Of a stretch of 17,292 bases of DNA, positions 12,609 to 17,292 are shown one piece after another. Location: positions 1 to 17,292 of the forward strand of contig CAYFQB010000073.1 in NCBI GenBank assembly GCA_964345225.1, in the 5' to 3' direction. Numbering within the stretch: position 1 is the first letter of the stretch; each line of letters starts with the position of its first letter. Source of the DNA: CAYFQB01 sp964345225 (GTDB lineage: Bacteria > Nitrospirota > Thermodesulfovibrionia > Thermodesulfovibrionales > UBA6898). The translations under genes and the position numbers were made by a program. The notes below the pieces were generated by a model. It was not told where the DNA came from, did not search any database, and saw only the letters and a list, made by a program, of their open reading frames with translations.

Positions 12609-13024
12609 ATCACGCTCTCATCTCTTTTGACAAACTTTGTTGCAACAGGAAGTTTGTGAGAAGCACGTCTAAGAGCTTCTTTTGCAATTACCTCTGTAAT
12701 ACCCGAGATCTCATAGATAATCCTTCCCGGCTTCACTACCGCAACCCAGTACTCAGGCGCTCCCTTGCCTTTTCCCATCCTTGTCTCAGCTGGCTTTTTT
12801 GTTATGGGCTTGTCTGGGAATATCCTTATCCATACCTTACAGCCTCTCTTAACATGACGGGTGATGGCAATCCTTGCAGCCTCAATCTGTCTGCTCGAGA
12901 TCCAGCCTGGCTCCATGGCCTTCAGTCCGAACTCCCCAAAGGACACCTCGGAGCCCCTGAAGGACTTCCCTTTCATCCTGCCCTTCTGCATCTTTCTGAA
13001 TTTAACTTTCTTGGGCATCAACAT
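12605..13024 (-). CDS. rplP: 50S ribosomal protein L16
   Basis: 139 residues. L16 organises the A-site tRNA region of the 50S subunit. MLMPKKVKFRKMQKGRMKG, the SFGEFGLKAMEPGWISSRQIEAAR segment and PAETRMGKGKGAPEYWVAVVKPG (with the Arg that is hydroxylated in some bacteria) are present. The first ATG (13024) is used: GAGGGGG inside the last rpsC codons is 8 bases upstream, and MLxPK is the conserved start. An open 207-codon frame on the other strand here is a shadow of this gene and rpsC. Confidence 0.97.
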   Translation of the reverse strand: MLMPKKVKFRKMQKGRMKGKSFRGSEVSFGEFGLKAMEPGWISSRQIEAARIAITRHVKRGCKVWIRIFPDKPITKKPAETRMGKGKGAPEYWVAVVKPGRIIYEISGITEVIAKEALRRASHKLPVATKFVKRDESVI

Positions 13025-13027
13025 AGA

Positions 13028-13678
13028 TTAATCCCCCTCGGACCTTACAGCCTCTGGCAGAATATCACCCAGATATATCCAGACTTTTACACCTATGATT
13101 CCGTAAGTAGTCTTTGCCTCAGTAAGACCATAATGTATATCGGATCTGAATGTATGCAGGGGTACCCTTCCCTCCCGGTACCATTCAGTTCTTGCTATCT
13201 CCGCACCAGCAAGCCTTCCTGAACATGCAATTTTAATTCCCAGCGCACCAAATCTCAGGGCCGAAGCAACTGCCTTTTTCATGGCTCTCCTGAAAGCAAC
13301 CCTCTTTTCAAGCTGAAGTGCTATATTTTCTGCAACAAGCTGGGCATCTATCTCTGGCTTTCTTATTTCCTTTATGTCAACCGTAGCTTGCTTGCCGGTA
13401 AGCAGCTCAAGATCCTTACGAAGCTTCTCTACCTCAGCACCTTTTTTGCCTATAATGATCCCGGGCCTTGCTGTATGGATTATCACCCTGATTTTTTGAC
13501 CGGCACGCTCAATCTCAATTCTCGATACACCTGCATGAAAAAGTTTTTTCTTTATCTCTTTTCTTATGTTTAAATCTTCAAGCAGCTGTTCTGTATATCC
13601 TTTCTTAAGATACCATCTGGAATCCCATGTCCTTGTTATCCCCAATCTATTCCCTGTTGGATGAGTCTTCTGGCCCAA
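13028..13678 (-). CDS. rpsC: 30S ribosomal protein S3
   Basis: 216 residues. S3 lines the mRNA entry channel in the 30S head. MGQKTHPTGNRLGI opens it; a KH type II domain carries the IIGKKG loop (GIIIGKKGAEVEKLR), and the C-terminal domain has GIKIACSGRLAGAEIARTEWYREGRVPLHT. The start is TTG (13678) with AGGAGG 5-6 bases before it. The tail is short compared with E. coli (233 residues) but common. Confidence 0.97.
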   Translation of the reverse strand: MGQKTHPTGNRLGITRTWDSRWYLKKGYTEQLLEDLNIRKEIKKKLFHAGVSRIEIERAGQKIRVIIHTARPGIIIGKKGAEVEKLRKDLELLTGKQATVDIKEIRKPEIDAQLVAENIALQLEKRVAFRRAMKKAVASALRFGALGIKIACSGRLAGAEIARTEWYREGRVPLHTFRSDIHYGLTEAKTTYGIIGVKVWIYLGDILPEAVRSEGD

Positions 13679-13691
13679 ATCTTCCTCCTGA

Positions 13692-14027
13692 TTATTCCTC
13701 AGTTAATATTAAAGTTATATGACAGGTTCTTTTCTTTATAATATTCGCCCTGCCCATTGCTCTCGGGTTAAGCCTTTTCATCGCCGGTCCATCGTCTACA
13801 AATGCCTTGGTTATTACTAATGATTCAGAATCGACATTTGTCTTTTTCTGCTCTGCATTTGACATTGCAGACTTAAGCACTTTCTCTATATGTCTTGCGG
13901 CTCTGTAAGGCATAAACCTGAGTGATAAAAGGGCATCGCCTGCTTTTTTGCCCCTGATCAGATCAATAACCCTTTGTGCTTTTCTGGGAGTAATCCTCGC
14001 ATATCTCAATACAGCTCTTGATTCCAT
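13692..14027 (-). CDS. rplV: 50S ribosomal protein L22
   Basis: 111 residues. L22 forms part of the exit-tunnel constriction with its extended beta hairpin. RYARITPRKAQRVIDLIRGKK, KVLKSAMSNAE and the hairpin region DDGPAMKRLNPRAMGRANIIKKRTCHITLIL are typical, with no insertion or deletion at the macrolide-related loop that I can see. It starts 4 bases after the rpsS stop and shows only a weak Shine-Dalgarno, consistent with coupling. Confidence 0.97.
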   Translation of the reverse strand: MESRAVLRYARITPRKAQRVIDLIRGKKAGDALLSLRFMPYRAARHIEKVLKSAMSNAEQKKTNVDSESLVITKAFVDDGPAMKRLNPRAMGRANIIKKRTCHITLILTEE

Positions 14028-14031
14028 TTAA

Positions 14032-14316
14032 TCAGCTCTTTACACTCGTAGTCTTGGATGAGCCTGAATGGCCTTTAAAAGTCCTTGTAGGTGAAAATTC
14101 ACCAAGCTTATGTCCAACCATGTTCTCTGTTATATAAACAGGGATAAACTTCCTGCCGTTGTGCACTGCAAATGTATATCCTATGAATTCAGGCAGAATC
14201 ATAGAACGCCTTGACCATGTTTTTATAATTTTCTTCTCCCCTGACATGCTCATTGCCTTTACCTTTTTCATCAGCTTTTCATCTACAAATGGTCCTTTTT
14301 TTAACGATCTTGGCAT
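14032..14316 (-). CDS. rpsS: 30S ribosomal protein S19
   Basis: 94 residues. S19 pairs with S13 in the 30S head and contacts the 50S in intersubunit bridges. MPRSLKKGPFVDEKLMKKV, TWSRRSMILPEFIGYTFAVHNGRKFIPVYITENMVGHKLGEFSPTRTF is the family core. GGGGG lies 4 bases before the ATG. It follows rplB across the longest gap of the operon (100 bases), which holds two heptamer arrays. Confidence 0.97.
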   Translation of the reverse strand: MPRSLKKGPFVDEKLMKKVKAMSMSGEKKIIKTWSRRSMILPEFIGYTFAVHNGRKFIPVYITENMVGHKLGEFSPTRTFKGHSGSSKTTSVKS

Positions 14317-14333
14317 GCAACCCCCGTAAATAA

Positions 14334-14361
14334 AAATTTAAAACTGAAAATTGAAAATTTA
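14334..14361. repeat. Heptanucleotide array (TCAATTT type), rplB-rpsS gap
   Basis: Four 7-base units, AAATTTA, AAACTGA, AAATTGA and AAATTTA on the plus strand, that is NNAATTT-like on the minus strand. It lies in the half of the gap nearer rpsS, 17 bases before the ATG. Related in opposite orientation to 9096-9117. Confidence 0.65.
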
Positions 14362-14387
14362 TATAATTCCGTTTTATTAATCTCCCA

Positions 14388-14415
14388 ATTCTTCATTCTG
14401 CATTCTGCATTCTTT
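14388..14415. repeat. Heptanucleotide array (ATTCTGC type), rplB-rpsS gap
   Basis: Four 7-base units, two of them exactly ATTCTGC, the others ATTCTTC and ATTCTTT. It begins one base after the rplB stop codon (14417-14419) in transcript order. It shares the unit with 5437-5467 nearly 9 kb away. Confidence 0.75.
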
Positions 14416-14416
14416 A

Positions 14417-15235
14417 CTACTTCCTCTTCTTAACAATATACTTATCAGTTCTCTTCCCTTTTCTTGTCTTAATGCCTTCCGGCTTACCCCAAGGATTGCA
14501 GGGCGGTCTACCACCAGAGCTCCTCCCTTCTCCTCCTCCTAAAGGATGATCTACCGGATTCATAGCAACCCCTCTTACGGAAGGTCTTTTCCCCATCCAT
14601 CTTGTCCTCCCAGCCTTTCCAAGGGAGATATTTTCATGGTCAGGGTTGCTTACCTGTCCAATAGTTGCCATACATATATTAGGTATACGCCTGACCTCTC
14701 CAGAAGCCAGTTTAATCAGAACATATTTCTCTTCCTTCGCAATTAACTGGGCAGAAGAACCCGCGCTTCTGACCATTTTTGCACCCTGTCCGGGATATAA
14801 TTCTATGTTATGTATAAAAGTGCCAAGAGGAATGTCACTCAATGGAAGGGCATTTCCAACCTTTATTTCTGAACCCTTTCCAGAAACAACTTCATCACCT
14901 ATGTTTAATCCTGTTGGCAGAATTATGTATCTTTTGTCCCCATCTTTATATTTTAAAAGTGCAATATGTGCTGATCTGTTCGGATCGTATTCTATTGTAT
15001 CTACTAAGGCTGGCACACCAGTCTTATCTCTTTTAAAATCAATAATCCTGTATCTCCTTTTGCAGCCTCTTCCTATTTGCCAGACTGTTATACGACCATA
15101 GGCATTTCTCCCCCCGGTCCTCTTTAAAGGCTTTACAAGGGATTTTAATGGCTTGTCTGATGTTATTTCAGCAAAATCCACTACAGTACGGAACCTTCTG
15201 CCAGGAGATGTCGGATTATATTTCTTAATTCCCAT
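14417..15235 (-). CDS. rplB: 50S ribosomal protein L2
   Basis: 272 residues, normal length. L2 is required for subunit association and lies near the peptidyl transferase centre. GIKKYNPTSPGRRFRTVVDF, GGRNAYGRITVW, the RSAGSSAQLIAKE segment and NPVDHPLGGGEGRSSGGRPP are present. The Asp-His of VDHP is kept; the second His of the common DHPHGGGEG is Leu here, a change also seen in other phyla. The ATG overlaps the rplW TAA by one base. A Shine-Dalgarno lies in the last rplW codons region and coupling is likely. Confidence 0.98.
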   Translation of the reverse strand: MGIKKYNPTSPGRRFRTVVDFAEITSDKPLKSLVKPLKRTGGRNAYGRITVWQIGRGCKRRYRIIDFKRDKTGVPALVDTIEYDPNRSAHIALLKYKDGDKRYIILPTGLNIGDEVVSGKGSEIKVGNALPLSDIPLGTFIHNIELYPGQGAKMVRSAGSSAQLIAKEEKYVLIKLASGEVRRIPNICMATIGQVSNPDHENISLGKAGRTRWMGKRPSVRGVAMNPVDHPLGGGEGRSSGGRPPCNPWGKPEGIKTRKGKRTDKYIVKKRK

Positions 15236-15525
15236 TACGCACCTTCAATAAAATCAAGTTTCTCTCCCTTTTTGAGGGTAATCAATGCCTTCTTCCTGTC
15301 AGGTCTTTTCCCCACAGACCTTCCATGCCTTTTCCATTTGCCATGAACTTTGATTGTTGCTACTTTCTCAACTTTCACCTTGAATATATCTTCAAGGGCC
15401 TTTTTTATTTCAAGCTTGTTAGCATTTTTGCCAACTTCAACAAGTATTTTGTTTTCGGATTCCTTAAGGTTACTTCCCTTTTCCGTAAACATAGGCCTCT
15501 TAATTACTGCATAGATACTTTTCAT
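15235..15525 (-). CDS. rplW: 50S ribosomal protein L23
   Basis: 96 residues. L23 sits at the tunnel exit and is the main ribosomal dock of trigger factor and SRP. AVIKRPMFTEKGSNLKE, then KANKLEIKKALEDIFKVKVEKVATIKVHGKWKRHGRSVGKRPDRKKALITLKKG is typical of the family; the Glu that binds trigger factor lies in the VEVGKNAN/FKVKVEKV face. The ATG overlaps the rplD TGA by 4 bases. Confidence 0.97.
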   Translation of the reverse strand: MKSIYAVIKRPMFTEKGSNLKESENKILVEVGKNANKLEIKKALEDIFKVKVEKVATIKVHGKWKRHGRSVGKRPDRKKALITLKKGEKLDFIEGA

Positions 15526-16151
15526 TTCTGACCTTCCCCAGACAACTTTTCGACTGCCTGTTTAGTCATCAACAGCATGCTATGCACTGATACCTCATAC
15601 GGATTCAGATCTGATGCCCTCTTTACAGTTACACAGGGAATATTTCTCGCTGAAAGCATAACGGTTTCATTTTTTTCATGCAGAACTATAAGTATGCTTT
15701 TTCCCTTCAGCCCGAGATTATTCAGTATTGAAACCATATCCTTTGTCCGCGGCTTATCGATATCAAACTCATCTATCACTGTAATTTCACCATCAGAGAA
15801 CTTTCCTGAAAGAGCTGCTTTTAATGCAAGTTTTTTTGCCTTTTTGGGCAGAGTATAAGAATAATCCCTTGGTTGTGGTCCAAACACTACGCCTCCTCCT
15901 CTCCATAATGGCGAGCGAATACTTCCATGCCTTGCCCTTCCTGTGTGCTTCTGTCTCCAAGGTTTTTTCCCTCCGCCTCTTACCATACCTCTGTTCTTCG
16001 TTGAATGGGTACCCCGCCTCTGGTTTGCAAGGAAATTTACCACAGCATTATGCACTACCCCGGTCTTGGCACTGATGCCAAAAATATCTTCAGGCAGATT
16101 TATCTTTCCAATCGAATTATTGTTCTTATCCTTTATATCAACCTCTGCCAT
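15522..16151 (-). CDS. rplD: 50S ribosomal protein L4
   Basis: 209 residues. L4 sends a long loop into the exit tunnel opposite L22. The loop is recognisable as RRGTHSTKNRGMVRGGGKKPWRQKHTGRARHG...SPLWRGGGVVFGPQPRDYSY, followed by a globular Rossmann-like part. The ATG lies 14 bases inside rplC, the largest overlap in the operon; AGGAAG-type purines lie just upstream. In E. coli L4 controls the S10 operon by attenuation in the rpsJ leader; here rpsJ directly follows tuf, so that leader is absent. Confidence 0.97.
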   Translation of the reverse strand: MAEVDIKDKNNNSIGKINLPEDIFGISAKTGVVHNAVVNFLANQRRGTHSTKNRGMVRGGGKKPWRQKHTGRARHGSIRSPLWRGGGVVFGPQPRDYSYTLPKKAKKLALKAALSGKFSDGEITVIDEFDIDKPRTKDMVSILNNLGLKGKSILIVLHEKNETVMLSARNIPCVTVKRASDLNPYEVSVHSMLLMTKQAVEKLSGEGQK

Positions 16152-16767
16152 CCTTATCTTCCTTTCTTATTTCAAGTAAAGATCCTTTTGCACCGGGGAC
16201 AGCACCTAAAATTAGAAGAAGATTCTGGTCCTCTTTAACATCAACTATCTTTAGGTTCTTCACTGTTACACTTTCAGAACCCATATGACCGGGCATCCCT
16301 TTATTTTTCCATACCCTTGATGGGTAAGAGCTCTGTCCAATAGAACCCGGTGCCCTGTTGAACATAGAGCCGTGAGAACCCGGGCCTCCAGAATAATTGT
16401 GTCTCTTCATAACACCCTGAAACCCCTTGCCTTTTGAAATCCCTGTTACTGAGATGATGTCACCCTTCTGAAATTCTTTAACAGTGACCATCTCTCCTAC
16501 TTTAAGATCTCCCATGGGGAATTCTTTCAACATTTTATAAGGCTTAATTCCAGCCTTTTTGAAAATTCCTGATAAAGGTTTATTAATCCTCTTCTCTTTT
16601 TTCATCTCAATAAATCCTATCTTAACTGCCTCGTAACCATCATTTTCCCTGGTCTTAACCTGAACAACACAGCATGGGCCTGCCTCAACTACTGTGACAG
16701 GGCATAGCCTGCCCTTTTCATCAAAAATCTGTGTCATACCAAGTTTCTTTCCCAGAATCCCTGTCAT
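16138..16767 (-). CDS. rplC: 50S ribosomal protein L3
   Basis: 209 residues, normal length. L3 is an early assembly protein whose loop approaches the peptidyl transferase centre. ILGKKLGMTQIFDEKGRLCPVTVVEAGPC opens it; GISKGKGFQGVMKRHNYSGGPGSHGSMFNRAPGSIG and KGMPGHMGSESVTVKNLKIV are family signatures, including the Gln region methylated in E. coli. The ATG overlaps the rpsJ TGA by 4 bases. Confidence 0.97.
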   Translation of the reverse strand: MTGILGKKLGMTQIFDEKGRLCPVTVVEAGPCCVVQVKTRENDGYEAVKIGFIEMKKEKRINKPLSGIFKKAGIKPYKMLKEFPMGDLKVGEMVTVKEFQKGDIISVTGISKGKGFQGVMKRHNYSGGPGSHGSMFNRAPGSIGQSSYPSRVWKNKGMPGHMGSESVTVKNLKIVDVKEDQNLLLILGAVPGAKGSLLEIRKEDKDGRG

Positions 16768-17069
16768 AGCTTTATTTCCACATCAACACCGGCAGCAATT
16801 TCTAATTTCATAAGTGCATCAACTGTTTGCGGTGTTGCATCATGTATATCAACAAGTCTCTTATGGGTTCTAATCTCAAACTGCTCTCTTGACTTTTTGT
16901 CTACATGAGGAGACCTGAGAATTGTTATTTTGTTTATATGTGTCGGCAATGGAACAGGACCAGCAATTCTGGCACCTGTCCTCTTGGCAGTCTCAACTAT
17001 CTCCTTCACAGACTTGTCAAGAAGCCTGTGGTCATATGCTTTTAATTTTATTCTTATCTTTTGATTCAC
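16764..17069 (-). CDS. rpsJ: 30S ribosomal protein S10 (NusE)
   Basis: 101 residues, normal length. S10 belongs to the 30S head and doubles as NusE in antitermination complexes and NusG-mediated transcription-translation coupling. KIRIKLKAYDHRLLDKS, GPVPLPTHINKITILRSPHVDKKSREQFEIRTHKRLVDI and the end GVDVEIKL are signatures. The start is GTG (17069) with GGAG 5 bases upstream, made from the last codon and stop of tuf. Only 2 bases lie between tuf and rpsJ. Confidence 0.97.
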   Translation of the reverse strand: MNQKIRIKLKAYDHRLLDKSVKEIVETAKRTGARIAGPVPLPTHINKITILRSPHVDKKSREQFEIRTHKRLVDIHDATPQTVDALMKLEIAAGVDVEIKL

Positions 17070-17071
17070 GT

Positions 17072-17292
17072 TTACTCCAATACCTCTGTAACGACACCGG
17101 CACCAACAGTACGGCCACCCTCCCTGATTGCAAACCTCAACTCCTTCTCCATCGCTATCTGTGATATCAAATTCACTTTGAGCGTTACATTGTCACCAGG
17201 CATTACCATCTCTACCCCATCAGGTAATTCCGTTATCCCGGTAACGTCCGTTGTCCTGAAATAAAACTGGGGACGATAACCCTTGAAAAACG
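17072..17292 (-). CDS. tuf: Elongation factor Tu, C-terminal part (cut by window edge)
   Basis: The last 72 full codons and part of one more of EF-Tu, running off the right edge, so the 5' end is outside. It reads FFKGYRPQFYFRTTDVTG, then ELPDGVEMVMPGDNV and ends AIREGGRTVGAGVVTEVLE, which is domain III, the part that contacts the tRNA acceptor and T stem. EF-Tu delivers aminoacyl-tRNA to the ribosome. tuf directly before rpsJ is the arrangement expected after a str operon (rpsL-rpsG-fusA-tuf), so that operon probably lies to the right. Confidence 0.97.
   Translation of the reverse strand, partial: FFKGYRPQFYFRTTDVTGITELPDGVEMVMPGDNVTLKVNLISQIAMEKELRFAIREGGRTVGAGVVTEVLE

Noticed and set aside
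12599..13222. Open 207-codon frame on the plus strand
   Set aside because: It lies antisense to rplP and rpsC, both unmistakable, has no Shine-Dalgarno, and its translation resembles no protein I know; a shadow of GC-biased third positions.
14646..15101. 151-codon plus-strand ORF opposite rplB
   Set aside because: Antisense to a fully conserved L2 with no start context; not a gene.
1..17292. tRNA, rRNA or insertion sequence
   Set aside because: No cloverleaf, rRNA segment, transposase or long terminal inverted repeat was seen; the gaps are too short for them.

Overview
The window is dominated by one long leftward (minus-strand) ribosomal protein cluster running from the 3' end of tuf at the right edge to rplQ near position 2331. 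It is the classic S10-spc-alpha superoperon of bacteria, here as one block of 29 recognised genes: tuf(partial)-rpsJ-rplC-rplD-rplW-rplB-rpsS-rplV-rpsC-rplP-rpmC-rpsQ-rplN-rplX-rplE-rpsN-rpsH-rplF-rplR-rpsE-rpmD-rplO-secY-map-infA-rpmJ-rpsM-rpsK-rpsD-rpoA-rplQ. (Counting the partial tuf and rplQ the list has 31 names.) The adk gene that usually lies between secY and map is missing. Most gene gaps are 0-50 bases or short overlaps, and no stretch over 300 bases is without a gene. The gene order, the AT-rich composition, the zinc-type S4, S14 and L36, and the free use of TTG and GTG starts fit a Gram-negative-type anaerobe-like lineage such as Nitrospirota or a former deltaproteobacterial phylum. 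That placement is inference; nothing in the window fixes the taxon.

The left 2.2 kb is on the plus strand. It holds a soluble hybrid sensor kinase (REC-PAS-HisKA-HATPase-REC) with a near-consensus promoter so close to its ATG that the mRNA may be leaderless. It is followed by what looks like the orphaned C-terminal piece of a phenylacetate-CoA ligase/CapK-type adenylating enzyme. A plus-strand hairpin with a T tract ends this unit and converges on the ribosomal operon.

The most interesting point is at the end of the ribosomal operon. The stop codon of rplQ overlaps an ATG (TAATG) with a good upstream Shine-Dalgarno. This opens a 29-codon membrane-helix ORF that reaches a TGA, stays open 14 more codons to a TAG, and has a stem-loop with a G at the start of its apical loop 21 nt after the TGA. 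This is a credible, unlisted 44-residue selenoprotein. The same hairpin read on the other strand is the plus-strand terminator, so the evidence is not clean.

A second theme is what fills the larger gaps inside the ribosomal operon. Four gaps contain degenerate tandem repeats with a 7-bp period, each starting at the stop codon of the upstream cistron. rpsH is flanked by two related inverted repeats, also just after stop codons. rplR carries an in-frame palindromic insertion that adds roughly 13 residues to L18. Together they suggest that small repeat elements have colonised a highly expressed, essential operon at the few positions where they are tolerated.

The genes work together: the ribosomal proteins, IF-1, EF-Tu and RNA polymerase alpha build the translation and transcription machinery, SecY exports membrane and secreted proteins, and methionine aminopeptidase trims nascent chains. 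The sensor kinase and ligase remnant are convergent neighbours with no evident functional tie.
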